Source of the DNA: Candidatus Bathyarchaeota archaeon
GTDB taxonomy: Archaea; Thermoproteota; Bathyarchaeia; TCS64
Reading direction: 5' to 3'
NCBI GenBank assembly: GCA_030601645.1
Contig: JAUWBQ010000019.1
Coordinates: 1 to 15,336, forward strand
DNA: 15,336 nucleotides
Shown here piece by piece: positions 6,799-12,445 of the stretch; the stretch's first letter is position 1, and every line of letters begins with the position of its first letter. Under the pieces are notes generated by a model. It did not search any database. It had not been told where the DNA came from and was given only the letters and a program-made list of their open reading frames with translations. The position numbers were made by a program, and so were the translations under genes.

Positions 6799-7245
6799 AT
6801 GTCCCTAGATAGGCTCGATCTTCGAATCATCCGTTCACTCAGCGGGAACGCTCGGAAACCATACAGAACCATCGCCCGGGAGCTCGATGTGAGCGATGCC
6901 ACGGTGAGGAAGCGGATAAAGAAGATGCTCGATGGGGGAATAATAAAGCAGTTTAATCTCCTGCTGGACTACCACAAACTGGGACGGATCATCAAGGCCT
7001 TCATAGGTTTGAAGATCAATCCCCAGAAGTTGAAAGGGATAGTCGAGCACTTCGTAGATAACCCGGACATACAGGTGCTCTACAGAACAACGGGGAACGT
7101 CGACCTGTTCATCGAGGTAATATTCAAGGACATGGAGGAGCTCAACAACTTCCTTGAGACAGAGCTAGACGTCGAAGGCATCACGGGCACCGAGGTAACC
7201 ATCGTCATAGGCCCCTACAAGCGATGCCCGTGCACCGGGCTATAG
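6799..7245 (+). CDS. Lrp/AsnC family transcriptional regulator
   Basis: A 148-residue DNA-binding protein of the feast/famine regulator family. Residues 3-60 form the AsnC-type winged helix-turn-helix: LDRLDLRIIRSLSGNARKPY, then the ARELDVSDATVRKRIKKM recognition region, then the wing DGGIIKQF. Residues 66-140 form the ligand-binding and oligomerising RAM domain (KAFIGLKINPQKL... TGNVDLFIEVIF...). The extreme C terminus is KRCPCTGL, a Cys-Pro-Cys tail that could bind metal or sense redox state; this is inferred. The ATG at 6799 has GGAGGGT six nt upstream, a strong binding site. It is divergent from the mer transcript and is the obvious candidate to bind the repeats between them. The effector is unknown. 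Confidence 0.92.
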   Translation: MSLDRLDLRIIRSLSGNARKPYRTIARELDVSDATVRKRIKKMLDGGIIKQFNLLLDYHKLGRIIKAFIGLKINPQKLKGIVEHFVDNPDIQVLYRTTGNVDLFIEVIFKDMEELNNFLETELDVEGITGTEVTIVIGPYKRCPCTGL

Positions 7246-7246
7246 T

Positions 7247-7834
7247 TCAGCGCCATATCTCTGTCTTATCTTTTTCCTTGCTCAGGACGTAGACCTCTCC
7301 TGACTTGGATTGATGGATCTTGAACTCCGCCTGAAAAAGGGTTTCCACATAACCTTTCAGGAAGGCGATAGGTACGCCGAGGAACTCGATCATGACCTCG
7401 TCTCCGTCCCGGGTGAACTTACCCCAGCCCATGTTCTCCAGATCGTTGAATATCACGTCCCAGTTGTCTGGCTCCTTCAGGTCTAGGTCCGGGTCTATGG
7501 GGTTGATCACCTTCCTCTTGAGGGCGGTGATCCTGGCGATGTCGTATAGCTTGGGCTCGCTCACCGAGGTGAATATGTCGTGGAGCATCCCCTGCCCCAT
7601 TATGATCAGCCTCTCGCTACCCGACCTGTAGACATATGGGAGCCAGTCATGCATGTTCAGCTTCTTGTAAATGCGGAGGGCCGCGAGGGCCGCATCCTCC
7701 CTATGCCTGACGAGCTTGATCCTCTCCAAAAATTTGAAGTACCTATCGAGATCGTCATCGAGGGGGATGATAATCTCTTTTAAAGGTTTTTTTCCTCTCT
7801 TTCCCTCGGATTCCGATAGCTTGTCAGGCTGCAA
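7247..7834 (-). CDS. Unknown 195-residue protein, possible N-terminal ribbon-helix-helix-like region
   Basis: I do not recognise this family with confidence. The first 20 residues are charged and probably disordered. Residues 18-60 (strand-like KEIIIPLDDDL, then two helices ending ALAALRIYKKL) resemble a ribbon-helix-helix layout, so DNA binding is possible. The rest is a mixed fold with conserved-looking segments (MGQGMLHDIF at 79-88, NWDVIFNDLENMGWGKF at 124-140, EFLGVPIAFLKGYVETLF at 150-167) and no visible catalytic signature or membrane helix. The only usable start is TTG at 7834, directly preceded by an in-frame TAG; GAGG lies about 10 nt upstream. Its stop is one base from the Lrp stop (convergent). 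It follows coaBC by 35 nt and may be cotranscribed with it. Confidence 0.75.
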   Translation of the reverse strand: MQPDKLSESEGKRGKKPLKEIIIPLDDDLDRYFKFLERIKLVRHREDAALAALRIYKKLNMHDWLPYVYRSGSERLIIMGQGMLHDIFTSVSEPKLYDIARITALKRKVINPIDPDLDLKEPDNWDVIFNDLENMGWGKFTRDGDEVMIEFLGVPIAFLKGYVETLFQAEFKIHQSKSGEVYVLSKEKDKTEIWR

Positions 7835-7869
7835 CTATATCGTCCCTCGAAATATTGTTTGGGCTCGTA

Positions 7870-9141
7870 TTAACTCTTGTCCGTTGCTTTTTCATCGATA
7901 TTTTCTTTGGCGAGTGTCAAGAGTCTGCAAGCTATCTCACGCTTGCTCTTCAACTTTGTATGGGTCACGTTTCCCTTCCGGTCGATTATGAAAACCTCGT
8001 TGGTGTCCGTGCCAAATCCTACGTTGTCCCTGGCCACGTCATTGGCCACCACCATATCCATGCCGACCTCCACCATCCTTCTCGAAGCCCTCTCCACCAG
8101 CTCCTCGTCCGACACGTCGAATTCCGCCTTGAAGCCTACGAGAAAGACATCGGGGTCCTCCTTCTTCACCCGCTCGATGATCTTCGGCACGGGCCTTAAC
8201 TCCAGGTTCCATCCTTCCCTACCCGAGGGTGTCTTGATCATCTTCCTTTCTTTTAAACCATAGTCCGCTGCGGCGGCCGAGAGGATGGCTATATGGTGCC
8301 TCTCTTTCCTCAGGGAGTCGACAACCGCCTCCAGCATCTCCTCGGTGGTCTCGACTCTGACCACATCCGCGCCGGAAGGCGGAGCAGCCGTCCCAGGCCC
8401 GTAGACGAGGGTGACCTCGGCCTTTCGCCTCAAGGCTTCCTCCGCAACGGCGACCCCCATCTTCCCCGAGCTCGGGTTCGAGATGAACCTGAAGCCGTCG
8501 AGGTACTCTCTTGTGGGCCCTGCGGTGATCAAGACCTTGAGCCCCTCCATGCTCCTCTCCCTAGAGAGCTTTGTGACTACGGCCGCTATGATCTCCTCGG
8601 TTCCCGGTATCTTGGCTTTCTCCTCCTCGAGACGGGGCATCAGGACCTCGACGCCGATGGATTGGAGCTTCCTCACGTTTTCCATGACGAGGGGGTGCCT
8701 GTACATAGACGCGTGCATGGCGGGCGCTATGATTATGGGTATCCCTGCGCCTATGGCGGTGGTCAGGAGGGTCGTTACGGGAGTGTCGTCTATGGCTGCC
8801 GCTGCCTTCCCTATGGTGTTGGCGGTGCTCGGCGCCACGAGGATGAGGTCGGCTCTGTCTGGGTGATCGCCTCCATATGTGACGTGTTCGATCTGGCCCG
8901 TGAGCTCTGTCACGACGGGGTTGCCGGTGGACCACTCCATCATGTAGGGATGGATGATCTTCTGGGCCATCTGGGTCATCACTGTGAAGACCTCGGCCCC
9001 CAGACGCATCAGCTCCCGGGCGATCTCAGGGCTCTTGATGGCCGCGACGCTCCCAGTGACGCAGAGGATGATCCTCCGCCCCTTGAGGTCGTCGCCCTTG
9101 GTTCCTGTGATCTGCTTCGAGGTGTGCTCGCCGAAGGACAT
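7870..9141 (-). CDS. coaBC: Bifunctional phosphopantothenoylcysteine decarboxylase / phosphopantothenate-cysteine ligase
   Basis: This enzyme makes 4'-phosphopantetheine for coenzyme A in two steps: ligation of cysteine to 4'-phosphopantothenate, then FMN-dependent decarboxylation. The 423 residues contain the CoaC flavoprotein domain (about 22-195): VTGSVAAIKSPE at 28-39, IEHVTYGG with the likely catalytic His86, APSTANTIGK at 103-112 and APAMHASMY at 139-147 (His where bacteria have Asn, as is usual in archaea). The CoaB domain (about 199-415) has TAGPTREYLDGFRFISNPSSGKMG at 206-229, SAAAADYG at 288-295, FKAE at 337-340 with the expected Lys, and ANDVA at 366-370. About 20 N-terminal residues precede the flavoprotein core. 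The ATG at 9141 has TGAGGAGA immediately upstream. No truncation is visible. Confidence 0.95.
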   Translation of the reverse strand: MSFGEHTSKQITGTKGDDLKGRRIILCVTGSVAAIKSPEIARELMRLGAEVFTVMTQMAQKIIHPYMMEWSTGNPVVTELTGQIEHVTYGGDHPDRADLILVAPSTANTIGKAAAAIDDTPVTTLLTTAIGAGIPIIIAPAMHASMYRHPLVMENVRKLQSIGVEVLMPRLEEEKAKIPGTEEIIAAVVTKLSRERSMEGLKVLITAGPTREYLDGFRFISNPSSGKMGVAVAEEALRRKAEVTLVYGPGTAAPPSGADVVRVETTEEMLEAVVDSLRKERHHIAILSAAAADYGLKERKMIKTPSGREGWNLELRPVPKIIERVKKEDPDVFLVGFKAEFDVSDEELVERASRRMVEVGMDMVVANDVARDNVGFGTDTNEVFIIDRKGNVTHTKLKSKREIACRLLTLAKENIDEKATDKS

Positions 9142-9170
9142 TCTCCTCAGCCTGCCTAGTGCTGATGGGA

Positions 9171-9179
9171 ATTAAAAGG
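9171..9179 (-). promoter_or_regulatory. Putative TATA box of coaBC
   Basis: On the minus strand this reads CCTTTTAAT, preceded by GTGAAA in the BRE position. A start site about 25 nt downstream falls near 9150, leaving a very short leader that carries the GAGG ribosome binding site before the ATG at 9141. Confidence 0.45.
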
Positions 9180-9215
9180 TTTCACAATCGTATACGGGAA
9201 GGTCTATTGGAGTCT

Positions 9216-9356
9216 CTAGGTCATGTCAGAGATCTTTTCATCGAGCTCTTTGAACTTTTCATCGATATCGTCAAGGCGCTCCTCGATACCATCCAACTTG
9301 TCCATCACGAGCTGAATCTCCTGCTCTAGGTCTTTCATCTTTTTCTCCAGACTCAT
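9216..9356 (-). CDS. Coiled-coil microprotein of 46 residues
   Basis: A small gene reading MSLEKKMKDLEQEIQLVMDK and ending KISDMT, then TAG. Hydrophobic residues sit at 3, 7, 10, 14, 17, 21, 24, 28, 31, 35, 38, 42 and 45. That is an unbroken 3-4 heptad pattern over the whole chain, with charged residues (mostly Glu, Asp, Lys) between. The product should be a single parallel or antiparallel coiled coil with no Pro, no Cys and no membrane segment. The ATG at 9356 has AGAGG about 9 nt upstream and a TATA-like element further up, which supports a real gene. It lies between the nucleotidyltransferase and coaBC on the same strand. The partner and function are unknown. Confidence 0.72.
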   Translation of the reverse strand: MSLEKKMKDLEQEIQLVMDKLDGIEERLDDIDEKFKELDEKISDMT

Positions 9357-9390
9357 TTTCCAGCCTCTTTCAAAGTCTTACTGAGGACAA

Positions 9391-9397
9391 TTTAAAC
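9391..9397 (-). promoter_or_regulatory. Putative TATA box of the coiled-coil microprotein gene
   Basis: On the minus strand GTTTAAATTG directly abuts the TAA of the nucleotidyltransferase gene. A start near 9369 would place the AGAGG binding site and ATG within a leader of about 13 nt. The call is by eye. Confidence 0.35.
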
Positions 9398-10459
9398 TTA
9401 GCGCGTGCTCCCAACTGGTTTGATAACCTGATCGAAGTAGTCCTCGCCATAGCTCAGGGTGATCTGAAGGAATGAGCCATCATCTCTCTCTATCCTCTCC
9501 AGGTTTCCCCTGATCAGCGCCTCCTCGCGGGCGCCAAGTTGGAGGCGGAACTCTTCAACGAAGGATACGACCCGTACAACGTCGCGGCAATCGATGTCAT
9601 GGTCGATCTCCCTCAGCCTGATGGGATAGATGGCGGGCATGAAGCCCCCCTCCTCTCCGGAGAGTATCTCTCCGACGGCTTGCACTCTTCCCAGGGGTTC
9701 TATTCTCTTGGTTGAGCCGTATTCGTTTGTGATCTCGTCCCATCTCCTGACCGGTTCGAACTCCACCTTCACATCCCGGTTCAGGCCCTCCGAGGGGTAT
9801 ACAGCGTAGATGCCTTTCCGCCTCTGAGCCGCACCGTAATCCTCCTTCGCGTAGTGGGTGAAGTTCCAGTGGGCTGGGGGGTCTTCAGACGTCCAGTCCT
9901 CGAATTCGTTCCTGAGCGGTCCGCCACTGTAGAGCTCCGTGAGGGTGGCTCTGAGCTCCTGGAGCTCCCTTATCCCGTATATGATGAGGTCTATGTCGCT
10001 GTATCTCGGGTTGTGGAATCTGTGGGCGAGGGAGCCGAAGACGCCAAAATCCCCAAGATTCAGGGAGGAGTTGTCTGTTACGAGGTCCAGAACCTCCTCG
10101 CAGGCCTCGATCAGGGGATCACCCTCCGTTTCGATTAGTTCCTGCAATCTTAGTTCGGGCCGTACGACTCGGGAAAGCTGCCGGTCTCTTACCCCGACCA
10201 TCTCTATGTCTAGTGGCTTGTGGACGAGTCGATAAGGGGGGGTATGATTCATGGCGAATTTGAGACCGCCGTCGAAGTAGAACTTGTAGTACTTGGTGGG
10301 GAGCCCGTCCCTCAGGGCTCTTGGGTCCTCCGATCTGCTCAGGGTTTCCGGGGCGTATTCCAGATCGCAGAAGCACGAGTCGGGGGGGTGATCATACCCA
10401 TAGGTCCTGAAGATAAGGCCGTCTTTGGTGACCGGAGCATCCCTGTCTCTGTATCTCAA
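9398..10459 (-). CDS. Predicted nucleotidyltransferase (polymerase beta superfamily), substrate unknown
   Basis: From TTG at 10459 the protein has 353 residues; from the alternative TTG at 10492 it has 364. The catalytic core is GVFGSLAHRFHNPRYSDIDLIIYG: the Gly-Ser helix turn followed by Asp-x-Asp (Asp166/Asp168 in the longer numbering). A later acidic residue in RDVKVEFEP (near 239-247) may be the third metal ligand. An N-terminal region of about 140 residues with CFCDLEYAPET at 40-50 precedes the core. A C-terminal region with PIRLREIDHDIDCRDVVRVVSFVEEFR follows it. Similar long archaeal predicted nucleotidyltransferases exist without known substrates. The later start is preferred because GAGG lies 8 nt upstream and a TATA box (10497-10504) sits correctly for it; the earlier TTG directly abuts its GAGG. 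Confidence 0.82.
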   Translation of the reverse strand: MRYRDRDAPVTKDGLIFRTYGYDHPPDSCFCDLEYAPETLSRSEDPRALRDGLPTKYYKFYFDGGLKFAMNHTPPYRLVHKPLDIEMVGVRDRQLSRVVRPELRLQELIETEGDPLIEACEEVLDLVTDNSSLNLGDFGVFGSLAHRFHNPRYSDIDLIIYGIRELQELRATLTELYSGGPLRNEFEDWTSEDPPAHWNFTHYAKEDYGAAQRRKGIYAVYPSEGLNRDVKVEFEPVRRWDEITNEYGSTKRIEPLGRVQAVGEILSGEEGGFMPAIYPIRLREIDHDIDCRDVVRVVSFVEEFRLQLGAREEALIRGNLERIERDDGSFLQITLSYGEDYFDQVIKPVGSTR

Positions 10460-10496
10460 TGGCTCATCCTCGGATTCTGGATATGACTTCAACCTC

Positions 10497-10504
10497 GTAT
10501 AAGG
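10497..10504 (-). promoter_or_regulatory. Putative TATA box of the nucleotidyltransferase gene
   Basis: CCTTATAC on the minus strand. A start site about 25 nt downstream falls near 10476, inside the longer reading frame. This fits translation from the TTG at 10459 with its GAGG (10468-10471). A second AT-rich candidate (AAGTTTATTAAC, about 10525-10538) would serve the TTG at 10492. Confidence 0.4.
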
Positions 10505-10563
10505 TTAGGTGCACGCGTCTGGTAATGATGTTAATAAACTTGATATGATGGGGTCTTGGGATG

Positions 10564-10827
10564 TCACCGTATGCGTCTTCTCAGCTCTTTTATGTAGGAC
10601 CATACTTCTGAGTCTTTTCTGCGAGCCTCACCCTTCTTGGCGTCGTCCTGGGTGTTTCCACGACTGAGAAACGATATCCTGAGTTTAGGCCTTGAACCCC
10701 TGAACATGTCCGTGACCATTGCGTAGATGATGCCTCCCACCGTGGCGACGAGGGGGCCCGCGAGGATTATGACGCCTATCGTTTCGTATGGATCCACAAG
10801 TATCACGTACGATTGAAAGGCAGTCAT
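10564..10827 (-). CDS. Small membrane protein with one transmembrane helix, unknown function
   Basis: An 87-residue protein with a hydrophobic helix at about 17-38 (IGVIILAGPLVATVGGIIYAMV). It is followed by a basic cytoplasmic-type tail (FRGSRPKLRISFLSRG... EARRKDSEVWSYIKELRRRIR). The positive charge after the helix suggests the N terminus is outside and the C terminus inside. No family is recognised. A TATA-like CTTTTTATACG lies only 4-14 nt upstream of the ATG at 10827, so transcription would begin inside the frame near 10811. The true start may then be GTG at 10806 (residue 8) or GTG at 10797 (residue 11), as a leaderless or nearly leaderless message. The membrane helix is unaffected by this choice. 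Confidence 0.65.
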   Translation of the reverse strand: MTAFQSYVILVDPYETIGVIILAGPLVATVGGIIYAMVTDMFRGSRPKLRISFLSRGNTQDDAKKGEARRKDSEVWSYIKELRRRIR

Positions 10828-10830
10828 GGA

Positions 10831-10841
10831 CGTATAAAAAG
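10831..10841 (-). promoter_or_regulatory. Putative TATA box of the small membrane protein gene
   Basis: CTTTTTATACG on the minus strand is a good TATA-like element, with CGAAC upstream. It is too close to the ATG at 10827 to serve that start and better suits a leaderless GTG at 10806. Confidence 0.45.
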
Positions 10842-10877
10842 GTTCGACGAACTAGATTAGGGCTCCATTTCCTCACG

Positions 10878-10900
10878 AAAAAATCAATCAGGATTGATTT
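10878..10900 (-). terminator. Inverted repeat plus T-run after the dCMP deaminase gene
   Basis: AAATCAATC (10881-10889) and GATTGATTT (10892-10900) are perfect 9-nt complements around AG. Read on the minus strand, the dyad runs into six T residues (10883-10878), 9 nt past the deaminase stop. That is the layout of a hairpin/T-run terminator. Because the two-base centre makes it nearly a palindrome and it lies about 40 nt upstream of the next TATA box, it could instead be an operator for the membrane protein gene. Confidence 0.5.
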
Positions 10901-10909
10901 AAATGGATT

Positions 10910-11410
10910 TCAATCGTCCGAGTTACGGATCTTCGCGAGTTCCTTAATGTACCAGTTCGTGTCGCCTTGGACGAAGTCCTTGACATCGATCCTCACCGGC
11001 TTCCCGGTCTCGTCGAGGAGGACGACCTCTTCGATCTCGGAGTTGATGATCTTACGCTTACACCTCTGGCACGGCACCGCCTTGGTGTACTCTCCATCGG
11101 CGTTGATGCCGGCGATGTAGAGGGTTGCCTTGATCCTGTCGGCCCTGCTGGAGTTGATGATGGCGTTCTCCTCGGCGTGTACGGCCGGACAGAGGTCGTA
11201 GGCCTTGTTCTGGGGGAGGTTCTTCTCGTCCTTGATGCATCCGACCTCGTAGCAGTTTATCACCCCCTTCGCGGTGCCGTTGTAGCCGGTTCCGACTATG
11301 GTGTTGCCGTTGACGATGACCGCGCCCAACTTCCGCCTCAGGCAGGTTGAGCGTGTGGCTACGGCGAGGGCGATCTTGAGGAAGTACATGGTCTTGTCTG
11401 GTCTGTCCAA
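10910..11410 (-). CDS. Deoxycytidylate (dCMP) deaminase
   Basis: Probably deaminates dCMP to dUMP, supplying the thymidylate pathway. The 166 residues show TRSTCLRRKLGAVIV at 19-33, GTGYNGTAKG at 40-49, HAEENA at 78-83 and PCQRC at 113-117. The catalytic zinc would be held by His78, Cys114 and Cys117, with Glu80 as proton shuttle. Extra Cys residues at 53, 58 and 74 resemble the second zinc site of this subfamily. The start is TTG at 11410: GAGG lies about 8 nt upstream, an in-frame TAG is directly before it, and the family needs residues ahead of the next Met (8). The exact substrate (dCMP or another cytidylate) cannot be fixed from motifs alone. Its leader carries a 10-nt inverted repeat. 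Confidence 0.9.
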   Translation of the reverse strand: MDRPDKTMYFLKIALAVATRSTCLRRKLGAVIVNGNTIVGTGYNGTAKGVINCYEVGCIKDEKNLPQNKAYDLCPAVHAEENAIINSSRADRIKATLYIAGINADGEYTKAVPCQRCKRKIINSEIEEVVLLDETGKPVRIDVKDFVQGDTNWYIKELAKIRNSDD

Positions 11411-11471
11411 CTATAAGCCTCAGCATCTCTTTCTGGGGTTCTTGTTTAAAAAATGATTCCGATGCGAGCCC

Positions 11472-11512
11472 TTTCTCAACAATGTTCGCGGCCTGTTCAT
11501 CATGTTGAGAAA
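11472..11512. repeat. Perfect 10-nt inverted repeat in the dCMP deaminase leader
   Basis: TTTCTCAACA (11472-11481) and TGTTGAGAAA (11503-11512) are exact complements separated by 21 nt. If transcription starts near 11520-11530, both arms lie in the leader RNA, about 60-100 nt before the TTG start. It may be a stem-loop or a spaced operator. The spacer contains TGTTC twice (11483, 11494). Confidence 0.5.
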
Positions 11513-11540
11513 AAGACATCCGAGAACATAGGTTTGTAAT

Positions 11541-11558
11541 CCATAAAATATTATAATC
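11541..11558 (-). promoter_or_regulatory. Putative TATA region of the dCMP deaminase gene
   Basis: The minus strand reads GATTATAATATTTTATGG, with two overlapping TATA-like elements. A start near 11520-11530 would give an unusually long leader of about 110-120 nt for an archaeon. Confidence 0.45.
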
Positions 11559-11578
11559 TAGCCGAAAAAATTTGTTTC

Positions 11579-11637
11579 AAGAGAAAGAAAAAGGAAAAAT
11601 ATCCCTTCCGTTTTTCCCTTTTTTTCTCCTTTTCCTC
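11579..11637. repeat. Purine tract / pyrimidine tract hairpin
   Basis: A 21-nt all-purine run (11579-11599) is followed by a 27-nt all-pyrimidine run (11611-11637). GGAAAAA (11593-11599) pairs exactly with TTTTTCC (11611-11617). Beyond a one-base bulge about seven more pairs extend the stem. On the plus strand the T-rich side could stop rightward transcription. Confidence 0.4.
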
Positions 11638-11750
11638 ATCCATCCTCGTTAATATTCATATAATCCTCAAGATGAAATCGTTTAAACGAAAATCTTTCTC
11701 ATGTACGTGTATCCAACCTGGGGAGATACGGTGTCGATTCTTTTAGCTGT

Positions 11751-11760
11751 ATTTTTATCT
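11751..11760 (+). promoter_or_regulatory. Putative TATA box of the pyroglutamyl-peptidase gene
   Basis: ATTTTTATCT, about 25 nt before the first ATG (11778). Transcription would begin at or just past that ATG. This favours leaderless initiation there or initiation at the ATG at 11793, which has GAGG (11780-11783) upstream. Confidence 0.45.
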
Positions 11761-11777
11761 GCTCCGAGCAATATTCA

Positions 11778-12410
11778 ATGAGGCTGTTATGTATGGGGAC
11801 TGAGCCTGCAATCCTTCTGACTGGCTTCGAGCCTTTCAGGGGGAGCGATGTAAACCCGTCTATCCTAGCATGCAGGAGGTTGGAGGGGAAGAAGTTCAAC
11901 GGCTTCAAAGTCGTCGTCGAAGAGATCCCCCTTCGGTTCCGCGAGATGAGGGGGTTCATAGAGGGGTATATCGAGAAACACCGACCCTCAGCAGTCATAT
12001 GCACGGGGCAGTCAAGCAGGGCGTTTATTGCATTGGAGCGGATCGCCATCAACGTCGGTGACACCCGTAACCCCTACAACTGCGGATACAAGCCCGTGGA
12101 CGAGAGGTTGAACGAGGACGGGCCAGATGGAATCTTCAGCAAGCTCCCCCTCAGGTCCCTCTTGGAGGCGTTAAAGGAGGCGAAGATACCCGTCGAGATC
12201 TCCAACTCCGCCGGGACATATGGATGCAACCAGGTCTTCTACCACCTGATGGACTGCCTGGCGAGGGAGGAGATCGACATCCCCGCGGGGGTCATCCACG
12301 TCCCCTGCCTCCCCGAGCAGGCCATCGACAAGACGGTGCCCTCCATGACCTTGGATCTGACAGCTCGGGCCTTGGAAGTAGCGGTCGGGCTTGTTACATC
12401 CCGGATATAA
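11778..12410 (+). CDS. pcp: Pyroglutamyl-peptidase I (pyrrolidone-carboxylate peptidase)
   Basis: A cytoplasmic cysteine peptidase of family C15 that removes N-terminal pyroglutamate from peptides. The 210 residues contain ILLTGFEPFRGSDVNPS at 12-28, TGQSSRAFIALERIAIN at 76-92 with catalytic Glu87, SAGTYGCNQVFY at 144-155 with catalytic Cys150, and IHVPCLPEQ at 173-181 with catalytic His174. DGPDGIFSKLP at 114-124 matches the family's DGP-x4-S-x-LP. The whole triad is present. The first ATG (11778) adds MRLLC; the ATG at 11793 gives MGTEPAILLTGFEPF, closer to the usual family start, and has GAGG about 9 nt upstream. The gene has its own promoter and converges with the next gene. Confidence 0.93.
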   Translation: MRLLCMGTEPAILLTGFEPFRGSDVNPSILACRRLEGKKFNGFKVVVEEIPLRFREMRGFIEGYIEKHRPSAVICTGQSSRAFIALERIAINVGDTRNPYNCGYKPVDERLNEDGPDGIFSKLPLRSLLEALKEAKIPVEISNSAGTYGCNQVFYHLMDCLAREEIDIPAGVIHVPCLPEQAIDKTVPSMTLDLTARALEVAVGLVTSRI

Positions 12411-12418
12411 TATTATAC

Positions 12419-12430
12419 GAAAAATGGGGA
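12419..12430 (-). terminator. Possible oligo-T terminator of the pyruvate-kinase-domain-like gene
   Basis: On the minus strand the 35-nt gap after the stop contains CCCCATTTTTCG, a T5 run with no evident hairpin. Confidence 0.25.
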
Positions 12431-12445
12431 AGTCTAGGTTTAATT

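Larger units (their letters stand above)
11411..11777. other. 367-nt non-coding region between divergent dCMP deaminase and pyroglutamyl-peptidase genes
   Basis: No convincing gene is present. From left to right it holds the deaminase leader with an inverted repeat (11472-11512), its TATA element (11541-11558), a purine tract followed by a pyrimidine tract that can pair (11579-11637), a 12-nt palindrome (11678-11689) and the TATA element for the rightward gene (11751-11760). It is strongly AT-rich compared with the genes. Confidence 0.7.

Noticed and set aside
8293..9159. 288-codon plus-strand frame opposite coaBC
   Set aside because: Shadow of the well-supported CoaBC protein; composition biased to Gly, Asp, His and Arg.
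11411..11519. Possible leader frame or N-terminal extension (MSFSQHDEQAANIVEKGLAS...) before the dCMP deaminase
   Set aside because: It starts close to the predicted transcript start and reads like protein for about 35 residues, but it is in a different frame from the deaminase and runs on as a shadow. The deaminase is complete without it. An indel in the assembly is possible but unsupported.
11678..11689. 12-nt perfect palindrome TCGTTTAAACGA
   Set aside because: A few such palindromes are expected by chance in 15 kb, and no second full copy was seen. Kept only as a note within the non-coding region.
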